Shown here: positions 55,581-63,312 of the stretch, piece after piece
How the letters are laid out: each line of letters begins with the position of its first letter
Numbering within the stretch: position 1 is the first letter of the stretch
Notes under the pieces: generated by a model
Seen by the model: the letters and a program-made list of their open reading frames with translations, nothing else
Told to the model about the DNA's origin: nothing
Databases searched by the model: none
Origin: Verrucomicrobiota bacterium
Lineage (GTDB): Bacteria > Verrucomicrobiota > Verrucomicrobiia > Limisphaerales > JADLHS01
Assembly (NCBI GenBank): GCA_029573725.1
Contig: JAKQDQ010000041.1
Span: 62,001 to 126,000, forward strand
DNA length: 64,000 nucleotides
Direction: 5' to 3'
Position numbers and translations under genes: made by a program

Positions 55581-56765
55581 ATGTCCGGAGTGGATCAACT
55601 CTTCGTGCAACTCAAGCATTGGGCGCTGGCCCGGTGTGCAGGCATTTTGCCGGAGGCCTGGCAGCCGCTCGTCTCCCTGCTGCTTTCGATCATTCCGTTG
55701 CTGGTCATTTTCCCGACGCTCTTCGCCGCGATGGTGTGGATGGAGCGCAAGGGGCTGGGGCGCATCCAGAATCGTTACGGCCCCAACCGGGTGGGCCCGT
55801 TCGGATTGCTGCAACCCGCCGCCGACGGCATCAAGGCGCTGATCAAGGAAGACATCGTGCCGCGCGCGGCAGATCGCGTGGTGCACTGGCTGGCGCCGGT
55901 GCTGCTGGTCACGACCGCTTTCACGGTGTACGCCGTGCTGCCGTTCGGACGCAACATGGTGGTGGTGGACCTGGAGGCGGGGCTGCTGTTTTTCTTCGCG
56001 GTCGGAACGGTGGCCGAACTGGTCGTGTTCATGGCGGGCTGGTCCAGCCGGAACAAATACGCCCTGCTCGGGGCGATGCGGGCAGTGGCGCAAATGATCA
56101 GCTACGAAATTCCGCTCGTGCTGTCCACGGTCACGGTGGTGATGATTGCCGGCACGCTGTCGCTGCCCCAAATCGTCCTGGCGCAAAGCCCGGCATCCGG
56201 CTGGTGGCCGGCCTGGTTTGTGTTCACGCCGTGGGGGGCGGCCGGTTTTGTCCTGTTCCTGATCGCCGCCAACGCGGAGGCCAACCGCTCTCCCTTTGAT
56301 CTGCCGGAAGGCGAGTCGGAAATCATTGCCGGCTATTTCATCGAATATTCCGGCTTCAAATTCGCGCTCTTTTTCCTGGGGGAATATCTGAGCCTGTTTG
56401 CGGTCAGCGCGCTGGGGGTCACGCTGTTTCTCGGCGGCTGGCATGCGCCGTATGTGGTCGGGGAATGGGTTCCCTCCTGGGTGTGGTTCTTTTTGAAACT
56501 GTTGGCGGTGCTCGCGCTGTTCATCTGGACGCGCGGCACGCTGCCCCGCCTGCGCCAGGATCAGCTCATGAATTTTGCGTGGAAGTTCATGATCCCAATG
56601 ACGCTCATCAACGTGGTCATCGCCGCCCTGTGGCATTGGATCGGCAGCGGCCCGGTTCGCTGGCTCGTTTGCAGTGCGCTGGTCATCGGCGCCTACAGCC
56701 TGTTGGGGCGCGGACTGATGCGCGCCGGACGCTGGATGCCACGCACCTATCGTTTTGCCGAATGA
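55581..56765 (+). CDS. nuoH: NADH-quinone oxidoreductase subunit H
   Basis: 394 residues with about eight membrane helices; somewhat longer than E. coli NuoH (325). NuoH holds the quinone-binding chamber and the first coupling helices. Signatures include ERKGLGRIQNRYGPNRVGPFGLLQPAADGIKALIKED and the second conserved segment AEANRSPFDLPEGESEIIAGYFIEYSG, including the acidic residues of the 'E-channel'. The C-terminus has the typical RPRLRQDQLMNFAWKF-like segment (TLPRLRQDQLMNFAWKFMIP). It precedes nuoJ by 43 bp. Confidence 0.97.
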   Translation: MSGVDQLFVQLKHWALARCAGILPEAWQPLVSLLLSIIPLLVIFPTLFAAMVWMERKGLGRIQNRYGPNRVGPFGLLQPAADGIKALIKEDIVPRAADRVVHWLAPVLLVTTAFTVYAVLPFGRNMVVVDLEAGLLFFFAVGTVAELVVFMAGWSSRNKYALLGAMRAVAQMISYEIPLVLSTVTVVMIAGTLSLPQIVLAQSPASGWWPAWFVFTPWGAAGFVLFLIAANAEANRSPFDLPEGESEIIAGYFIEYSGFKFALFFLGEYLSLFAVSALGVTLFLGGWHAPYVVGEWVPSWVWFFLKLLAVLALFIWTRGTLPRLRQDQLMNFAWKFMIPMTLINVVIAALWHWIGSGPVRWLVCSALVIGAYSLLGRGLMRAGRWMPRTYRFAE

Positions 56766-56808
56766 CCAGCCGCCGCACAAATCCCCGACCGCGAACCGGA
56801 GGCGCTGC

Positions 56809-57309
56809 ATGGTGACCGGGCCATTCCTCATCCTCGCCGCGTTGATCCTGGTCGGCGCCGTCGCGGCGGTCCGCATGCGCAACCTTGTCCATTGTGTGCT
56901 GGCGGTGGCGGTGGTCTTTGTCGGGCTGGCCGCCGCTTATCTGCAACTGGGCGCGCAGTTTGTGGGCTGGGCGCAAATGCTCATCTACGTCGGGGCGGTG
57001 GCCATCCTGCTGGTGTTCGCGGTCCTTTTGACCCGTGGCGGGGAAGTGCCGGAACGCGCGCTTTTTTCCCCGGGCTGGCATTGGGGCGTCACGATCGGGG
57101 CGGCCGTTTTCGCCCTGTTGGCCTGGGCCATCCGGCAAAGTCCGGCAGCGCATCCGCCCCCGGCCGCTCCCGTGCAGGTCACGGTCGAGCAGATTGGGAC
57201 GGCGCTGATGACGCATGATGTGCTGGCACTGGAGGTCACCGGGCTGCTCCTTACCGCCGCGCTGATTGGCGCGGTGATCATCGCCATGAACGACGGGGGG
57301 CCGCAATGA
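56809..57309 (+). CDS. nuoJ: NADH-quinone oxidoreductase subunit J
   Basis: 166 residues from ATG 56809, preceded by GGAGG (56798-56802). Five membrane helices, including [40 protein letters not shown] and the conserved [22 protein letters not shown] π-bulge helix that belongs to the proton-coupling axis. The stop overlaps the nuoK start (ATGA), so translation is coupled. Confidence 0.95.
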   Translation: MVTGPFLILAALILVGAVAAVRMRNLVHCVLAVAVVFVGLAAAYLQLGAQFVGWAQMLIYVGAVAILLVFAVLLTRGGEVPERALFSPGWHWGVTIGAAVFALLAWAIRQSPAAHPPPAAPVQVTVEQIGTALMTHDVLALEVTGLLLTAALIGAVIIAMNDGGPQ

Positions 57310-57617
57310 CGCCGCTTGCCGGTTATCTGCTCCTGGCGGCCGTGCTGTTTTGCATCGGGCTGGCGGCGGCCCTGACCCGGCGCAATGCCATCGTCGTGCT
57401 GATCGGCATCGAATTGATGCTCAACGCGGCGAACCTGAACTTCATTGCGTTCTGGCAGTTCGGCGCGCACCCGGCGCCGGTGACGGGCATCATGTTTGCC
57501 CTGTTCGCAATTGGCATTGCCGCCGCCGAGGCGGCTGTCGGCCTGGCGCTGGTAATCGCGGTTTACCGGCATTACCGCACCACCAACATGGATGAAATCA
57601 ACGAACTACAGGGATGA
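57306..57617 (+). CDS. nuoK: NADH-quinone oxidoreductase subunit K
   Basis: 103 residues with three membrane helices. The conserved [25 protein letters not shown] carries the essential Glu in helix 2 (IGIELMLNA), and [25 protein letters not shown] the second conserved Glu in helix 3. Start ATG 57306 overlaps the nuoJ stop by 4 bp. Downstream, 246 bp separate it from nuoL. Confidence 0.96.
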   Translation: MTPLAGYLLLAAVLFCIGLAAALTRRNAIVVLIGIELMLNAANLNFIAFWQFGAHPAPVTGIMFALFAIGIAAAEAAVGLALVIAVYRHYRTTNMDEINELQG

Positions 57618-57863
57618 AGCCGGAACCCCGACGCGTGAAGACTGACCACAGCGCGTTCCACAGGAACCGCCCCGGCCGGGGGACGCGGCGCCTTGTTCCG
57701 GCCGGCGATTCCGGTGGCATCCGCGTGCTCCCGACGTGCCGGGGCCTCCCCCGCGCGTCGGATGGGCCGGCCGCCAGGGGTGGGGACCTGCCGCTCCGGT
57801 TTGGCGGCACGCGTTGGGACGCGTCCGCGCAAGGCGTGGGTGGTTTTGCAGCGGAAACCTGAA
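57618..57863. other. Spacer between nuoK and nuoL
   Basis: 246 bp, unusually long inside an otherwise tight cluster. It is GC-rich and includes short inverted stretches (for example CCGCCA near 57770 with TGGCGG near 57803) and two ACGCGT palindromes. No gene is recognised; an upstream extension of the nuoL frame crosses it but lacks conserved nuoL sequence. Confidence 0.4.
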
Positions 57864-59957
57864 ATGGCCTGGATCGTCAAAAATCTTTGGTTGATTCCCG
57901 CGCTGCCGTTTTTGGCGGCGGGGCTGAGCGCGTTGCTGCCGCAACGCCGTCGTCAAACGGCAGCGACCCTGGCTATTGGCTCGATGATTGGGGCGTGTGG
58001 GTTGTCTGTTTGGGCCTTGGCGCATGCAATCAAACATTCTGCGCCGAACGCGCCCAAAGAATTTTACAATTTCGTCTGGTTGCAATTTGCCGCCGGGGAC
58101 GCGGGTTTGCTGCAACTGGGCTGGGTGTTGGACCCGCTGGCGGCGGTGATGTTGGTGATGGTGTCCTTTGTCGGCCTGTTGATTTTTCTCTACAGCGTCG
58201 GTTACATGGCCACCGACGAGAACTACACGCGCTTCTTCTGCTTCATGTCCCTCTTTGCGGGGGCGATGTTGGGCCTGGTGCTGGCGAACAGTCTGTTGCT
58301 CCTGTTCATCTGCTGGGAACTGGTCGGCCTCACATCATATCTGCTCATCGGGTTTTGGTATCCAAAGCCCGCGGCGGCGGCGGCGGGGAAAAAGGCGTTC
58401 ATCACCACGCGACTCGGGGATGTGGCCCTGTTGCTGGGAATGGTCTGGCTTTATCACGAAACCGGGACGTTGCTGTTTTACGATGGCGGCGCGGGCTGTC
58501 TGGAACAATCGGCTTTGGCGGCAATGGTGGCTAAAACAACTAACATTGGACTCGCGGTTTCAACCGGCATCGGCCTGCTCATCTTCGCTGGCGCGGTTGG
58601 CAAATCCGGCCAGGCCCCGTTGCACGTGTGGTTGCCGGACGCCATGGAGGGGCCCACGCCGGTTTCCGCACTGATCCATGCGGCGACGATGGTGGCGGCG
58701 GGGGTGTTTCTCGTTGCCCGGGTCTATCCTCTGATGAGCGCTCCGGTCGGGGACAGCGCCGGCGCCGCCACCGCGCTGCAAGTGGTCACCTGGGTGGGGG
58801 CCATCACCGCCTTTTTCGCCGCCACCATTGCCATGGCGCAAAATGACATCAAGCGCATCCTCGCCTACTCCACGATTTCGCAGCTTGGTTACATGATGGT
58901 GGGGCTAGGCGTTGGGGGCGTGGCGGTCGGGATGTTTCATCTCGTCACGCATGCATTTTTCAAGGCGCTGTTGTTCCTCGGGGCGGGCTCGGTGATCCAC
59001 GGCTGTCATGAAGAACAGGACATCCGCAAGATGGGCGGCATCCGGAAGTTCATGCCGGTCACATTTTTGGCATACGCCGTTGGCATGATGGCTCTGGCCG
59101 GCGTGCCGTTCTTCTTCTCGGGTTTTTGGAGCAAGGACGCCATCCTCCATGCCGCGCATGGCTGGCCGGTTTCTGCGGGCCCGTTCCACCTTGCGTTTGC
59201 GGGTGTGGGGCTGACCGCCTTTTACATGACCCGCCAGATGGCGCTGGTGTTTTGGGGGCGCTACCGCGGTTATCCCGCGTCCGAGACGCGCGTTGCTAGG
59301 ACGCCCGAACTTGTGCGCGTGCGGGCGGAGCATGAGCCACACGAAAGTCCGGCGGTAATGACCCTGCCGTTGGTGGTTTTGGCGCTTTGCGTGGTCGCGC
59401 TGGGCGGAGTCGGGACGCCTTGGGCGCCCTGGTTTCAATCCTTCCTCGGTGCGGAACCGGCCGCCGGCTTCACCCGCGACGTAGTGCAGTTGATGGTGGC
59501 TTCCACACTGGCGGTTTTTGTCGGCGTGGGGTTCGGCCTCGCCTTTTACGGCTACGTGCAACGCCAAACGGCGGCGGAGCCGGATTTGTTGAGCAAGGCG
59601 TTGCCGTTGGGGATGTATGATTGGTTGGCACAGAAATACGGGATTGATGAGCTGTATGAACTGACTGTCATTCGCTTCAACGCCTGGGCGGCGCGCGCCT
59701 GTGCCGCGTTGGATCAATGGGTTTGGAACGGCGTGGTAACTTGCATTTCCCGGGGCGCCTTGCTGCTGTCCTGGGTGGCCCGGGCGGTGGACGAGTGCGC
59801 CCTCAACCCGGGTTTCGACCGCAGTTGCGACGGCTTGCGCGGTGGGGGCCGGTGGTTGTCGCGGCTGCAGGACGGGCTGGTGCAACATTATCTGCGGATC
59901 ATGGGGCTGGGGCTGCTGGCGTGGGTGCTGTTCTGGATCTGGGGGGGGGCGCCATGA
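57864..59957 (+). CDS. nuoL: NADH-quinone oxidoreductase subunit L (antiporter-like)
   Basis: 697 residues from ATG 57864, about 85 more than E. coli NuoL. Antiporter-like proton-pumping subunit. The conserved Glu in ICWELVGLTSYLLIGFWY (TM5), Lys in AVGKSGQAPLHVWLPDAMEGPTPVSALIHAATMV (TM7), and AYSTISQLGYMMVGLG are all present. The C-terminal portion forms the lateral helix region and ends in a final membrane helix (LGLLAWVLFWIW). The gene ends in a run of nine G just before the stop, which overlaps the start of nuoM. Confidence 0.96.
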   Translation: MAWIVKNLWLIPALPFLAAGLSALLPQRRRQTAATLAIGSMIGACGLSVWALAHAIKHSAPNAPKEFYNFVWLQFAAGDAGLLQLGWVLDPLAAVMLVMVSFVGLLIFLYSVGYMATDENYTRFFCFMSLFAGAMLGLVLANSLLLLFICWELVGLTSYLLIGFWYPKPAAAAAGKKAFITTRLGDVALLLGMVWLYHETGTLLFYDGGAGCLEQSALAAMVAKTTNIGLAVSTGIGLLIFAGAVGKSGQAPLHVWLPDAMEGPTPVSALIHAATMVAAGVFLVARVYPLMSAPVGDSAGAATALQVVTWVGAITAFFAATIAMAQNDIKRILAYSTISQLGYMMVGLGVGGVAVGMFHLVTHAFFKALLFLGAGSVIHGCHEEQDIRKMGGIRKFMPVTFLAYAVGMMALAGVPFFFSGFWSKDAILHAAHGWPVSAGPFHLAFAGVGLTAFYMTRQMALVFWGRYRGYPASETRVARTPELVRVRAEHEPHESPAVMTLPLVVLALCVVALGGVGTPWAPWFQSFLGAEPAAGFTRDVVQLMVASTLAVFVGVGFGLAFYGYVQRQTAAEPDLLSKALPLGMYDWLAQKYGIDELYELTVIRFNAWAARACAALDQWVWNGVVTCISRGALLLSWVARAVDECALNPGFDRSCDGLRGGGRWLSRLQDGLVQHYLRIMGLGLLAWVLFWIWGGAP

Positions 59958-61555
59958 ACCGCTGCCCCGTCCTCACCCTCCTCACCCTGCTGCCGCTGGT
60001 GATGGGAATCCTCGTGGCCGGCTTGCGGGGGCAGGCCCGCCTTGCGCGGCAACTCGCGCTCGGTTCCAGCCTGCTCTCACTCGGGTTGATGCTGGGATTG
60101 TGGACGGCTTTCGATGCGGCCTCCGGTGAACTGCAATTTGTGGAGCGGCACGAATGGATTGCGGCCCTGGGGGTGAATTACTTCCTCGGGGTGGATGGTC
60201 TCGGGCTGCTTTTGGCCCTGCTGACCGCCGTGGTGACCCCGATGGCGATGCTGGCCTCCTGGCGTGGTGGCAGCCGCCTTTCGGACGCGGCGGCCTCTCC
60301 GGGCGCGGGACGCTCCACCAATTCACCGCTTTATTTTGCCCTCATCCTGTTCCTCCAATCCGGATTGTTCGGCACGTTCACGGCGCTGAACTTTTTCCAC
60401 TGGTTCCTGTTTTGGGAGTTGAGTTTGATTCCGGCGTTTTTTCTCATCCGGCTCTGGGGCGGGCCGGGCCGGGTGGCGGCGGCCAACCAGTTTTTCCTCT
60501 ACACGATGGCCGGCAGCGTGGCGTTATTGCTGGCTTTTCTCGCGCTTTATCTGGCCACCGGCCGGTTTGACTTTCCCGCGCTCGCGGAACTCGGACACCG
60601 CGGCGCGCTGGCCGCCGCGCTGTCGGAGCGGCTGGGCGGATTCGGCCTCGCCGCCCATCAACTCGTGCTGGTGATTTTGGGCGGAGTGCTGTTCGGCTTT
60701 GCGGTGAAAGTGCCGCTCATGCCGTTTCATACATGGCTGCCCGCGACGTATGCGGAAGCGCCCTGCGGGGTGACGATGTTGCTGACGGGGTTGATGTCCA
60801 AGATGGGACTCTATGGCCTGATACGCATTTTTCTGCCGCTGTTCAGCGTTCCCCTCGGCGCGCCACCCGTGCAAAACGTGCTGCTTGTGCTGGCGGTTAT
60901 TACGATCGTTTTCTCCGCCGCCGCGGCGTTTGCGCAGCGCGACCTGAAACGGATTTTCGCCTACTCGTCCATCAACCATCTGGGCTATTGCCTGCTGGCC
61001 ATTTTTGCGATTGGCAGATCAACCACTGCGCCGGAGTTCGCGGTGGAAAAGGCGGCCGCGCTCAACGGCGTGTTCCTGCAAATGTTCAATCACGGCCTGA
61101 CGGCGGCGACATTGTTCTGGTGCGTGGCGTTGATCGAGCAACGCGCCGGCGGGCTGCGCGGGCTGAACGACTTTGGCGGCTTGCGCAAAGTTGCGCCGAT
61201 CTTCTGCGGGCTGATGGGCATTGCGTTGTTCTCGTCGCTCGGCCTTCCGGGGCTGAACAGTTTTGTCGGCGAATTTCTGATCTTCAAAGGCGTGTTCCCG
61301 TTGTCGCCGTGGGCGGCGGCGTGTGCGGTGATCGGCCTGCTGGTCACGGCCATTTTCATCCTCACGATTTTTCAACGGGTGTTTCACGGACCGGTCAACG
61401 AAAAATGGACGAAGTTTCCGGACCTGACGCCGGGCGAGATTGGGCTGTTGCTGATTCCGATTGCGCTCATGTTCGTGCTGGGGTTGTATCCGCGCCTGGT
61501 GCTGGACGTGGTCAACGCGACGGCGGTGCAGATGGTGGGGCAATTCGGATTTTAA
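59954..61555 (+). CDS. nuoM: NADH-quinone oxidoreductase subunit M, first copy
   Basis: 533 residues from ATG 59954, overlapping the nuoL stop by 4 bp; the longer upstream frame is a nuoL shadow. Antiporter-like pump subunit with about 14 helices. The key residues are conserved: Glu in FLFWELSLIPAFFLI (TM5), K252 in GFAVKVPLMPFHTWLP (TM7), Lys in LTGLMSKMGLYGLIR (TM8), and Glu in NSFVGEFLIF (TM12). FAYSSINHLGYCLLAI and HGLTAATLFWCV are typical. This copy looks fully functional. Confidence 0.95.
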   Translation: MNRCPVLTLLTLLPLVMGILVAGLRGQARLARQLALGSSLLSLGLMLGLWTAFDAASGELQFVERHEWIAALGVNYFLGVDGLGLLLALLTAVVTPMAMLASWRGGSRLSDAAASPGAGRSTNSPLYFALILFLQSGLFGTFTALNFFHWFLFWELSLIPAFFLIRLWGGPGRVAAANQFFLYTMAGSVALLLAFLALYLATGRFDFPALAELGHRGALAAALSERLGGFGLAAHQLVLVILGGVLFGFAVKVPLMPFHTWLPATYAEAPCGVTMLLTGLMSKMGLYGLIRIFLPLFSVPLGAPPVQNVLLVLAVITIVFSAAAAFAQRDLKRIFAYSSINHLGYCLLAIFAIGRSTTAPEFAVEKAAALNGVFLQMFNHGLTAATLFWCVALIEQRAGGLRGLNDFGGLRKVAPIFCGLMGIALFSSLGLPGLNSFVGEFLIFKGVFPLSPWAAACAVIGLLVTAIFILTIFQRVFHGPVNEKWTKFPDLTPGEIGLLLIPIALMFVLGLYPRLVLDVVNATAVQMVGQFGF

Positions 61556-61596
61556 CCACGGATGAAAACGGAAAAATCAATAATGAGATCTGTCCC

Positions 61597-61756
61597 GCCC
61601 TTTCAGGGCTCAATTCGTTTTGATGGGTTGAACCCAGGACGTTGCCCTGGGCTATCCTGTGTTGCGCCGTTGGCGCGACGATGTGTCGGCCTGAAAGACC
61701 GAAACAGGACAGCCCAGGGCATTGCCCTGGGCTGTCCTGCTATGCGCTTTCAGCGC
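61597..61756. repeat. Palindromic interspersed element between the two nuoM genes
   Basis: A string of hairpins: GCCCT-TTC-AGGGC (61597-61609), CCCAGG/CCTGGG (61633-61651), GCGCC-GTT-GGCGC (61664-61676), a perfect 17-bp inverted repeat with one central base (61705-61739) and GCGCT-TTC-AGCGC (61744-61756). The first and last share the same TTC loop, and the second is a partial copy of the fourth. The element fills most of the 239-bp gap. Similar CCCAGGGC.TGCCCTGGG units are recalled as scattered repeats in Planctomycetes/Verrucomicrobia genomes. Confidence 0.75.
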
Positions 61757-61794
61757 GGCCTTTCGCGCTGTTTGGCGCAACGGAAGGTTTCAAG

Positions 61795-63312
61795 ATGTTA
61801 GCCTGGACGGTTTACATTTCATTTCTCGGCGTGCTGGTGCTGATGCTCCTGCCGCGAGGCAATGCGCCGGCGGCGCGTTGGGTGGCGCTGATCACGGCCG
61901 TTGCGGGCTTGCTGGTGGGCGGCGCCGGCTATGCCCAGTTTCAACCCGGCAAAATCCAGACGGTCACCCGATGCTCCTGGGTACCTGCGCTGGGTTTGGA
62001 ATACCATCTGGCCGCCGACGGGGTGAGTCTGACGCTGGTGTTGCTCACCGGCCTGGCGGCGCTCGGCGGCGTGCTGTTGTCCTGGAACGTCGAAGCGCGC
62101 ACCAAGGAATTCTTCGCCTTCTATTTTACGCTGATTGGCGGGGTCTACGGTGTGTTCCTGAGCTTTGATCTGTTCCTGCTGTTTGTGTTCTACGAAATTG
62201 CGATCATTCCCAAGTATTTTCTCATAGCGCTCTGGGGTTCGACGCGGCGCGAATACGGGGCAATGAAACTGGTGTTGTATTCGTTCTTCGGCAGCGCCCT
62301 GGTGCTGATTGGGTTGATCGCCCTCTACGTCGTGGCCGGAGCGCGCACAATGAATGTGCTGGAGCTGGCGCAGCATCCGTTTCCGCACGGTTTCCAGATG
62401 TGGGCGTTCCCGCTGGTGTTTGTGGGCTTCGCGATCCTGGCGGGCCTGTGGCCGTTGCACACCTGGGCGCCAACCGGCCACGTGGCCGCGCCGACGGGCG
62501 CCTCGATGTTGCTGGCCGGCGTGGTGATGAAACTGGGCGCCTACGGCTGTCTGCGCGTGGCGATGACGCTGTTTCCGGAAGGATTGGAGGCGTGGAAGAC
62601 GTGGGTTGCCGCCCTGGCGGTCATCGGCATTGTGTACGGCGCGATGGTGGCGCTGGTGCAGAAGGATTTCAAATTTGTCATCGGTTATTCGAGCGTGAGC
62701 CACATGGGCTTCGTGCTGCTGGGTTTGGTGACGTTGAACACCATCGGCTTGAGCGGCGCGGTGTTGCAGATGTTTTCCCATGGAATCATCGCCGGATTGT
62801 TGTTCGCCGTGGTGGGGCGGATGGTTTATGACCGGACACACACCCGGGATTTGCCGGCGTTGGAACGTCTGCATCTGAGCCGAAGGATGCCGTTTGCCGC
62901 CGGGACGTTTGTCATCGCCGGGATGGCTTCGATGGGATTGCCAGGTTTCAGCGGGTTTGTGGCCGAATTACAGGTAATCATTGGCGCATGGCAGGCGTTT
63001 CCGATGCTCGCCGTGATCACGGGGGGAGGCATTCTGATTGGCGTGGCCTACACGTGGCGGGCCCTGCAGAAGGCGTTTTTTGGCGATGCTGCGGAGCCAG
63101 CGGTCGCGCCCGGGGCGGAACCGGCGGCGGCGGGCGACAGTGCAAGCGGTCAGGGGCTGCAGGTGGTTTCCATGCCGGAGCGCCTCGGCGCGGTGCTGTT
63201 GATCGGCGCGTCGTTGCTGGTGGGATTGTATCCGCAGGTCCTGCTCAGGGTGATTGTGCCGAGCTTTGCTTCGCCCTTGTTTGACTGGTTGCGGCAAGGA
63301 GGGAGTCTGTGA
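61795..63312 (+). CDS. NADH-quinone oxidoreductase subunit M, second copy, TM7 lysine replaced
   Basis: 505 residues from ATG 61795, with a ribosome binding site-like GGAAGG upstream; an open frame further upstream runs through the palindromic element. Clear NuoM-family protein with ~14 helices: FVFYEIAIIPKYFLIALWG (TM5 Glu kept), LAGVVMKLGAYGCLR (TM8 Lys kept), GYSSVSHMGFVLLGL and SGFVAELQVI (TM12 Glu kept). However, the TM7 lysine of FAVKxP is a leucine here (FAILAGLWPLHTW, L215). A ~35-residue soluble insertion near residues 430-465 is Ala/Glu/Gly-rich. Tandem with nuoM and overlapping nuoN (GTGA), so it belongs to the same complex. Confidence 0.92.
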   Translation: MLAWTVYISFLGVLVLMLLPRGNAPAARWVALITAVAGLLVGGAGYAQFQPGKIQTVTRCSWVPALGLEYHLAADGVSLTLVLLTGLAALGGVLLSWNVEARTKEFFAFYFTLIGGVYGVFLSFDLFLLFVFYEIAIIPKYFLIALWGSTRREYGAMKLVLYSFFGSALVLIGLIALYVVAGARTMNVLELAQHPFPHGFQMWAFPLVFVGFAILAGLWPLHTWAPTGHVAAPTGASMLLAGVVMKLGAYGCLRVAMTLFPEGLEAWKTWVAALAVIGIVYGAMVALVQKDFKFVIGYSSVSHMGFVLLGLVTLNTIGLSGAVLQMFSHGIIAGLLFAVVGRMVYDRTHTRDLPALERLHLSRRMPFAAGTFVIAGMASMGLPGFSGFVAELQVIIGAWQAFPMLAVITGGGILIGVAYTWRALQKAFFGDAAEPAVAPGAEPAAAGDSASGQGLQVVSMPERLGAVLLIGASLLVGLYPQVLLRVIVPSFASPLFDWLRQGGSL

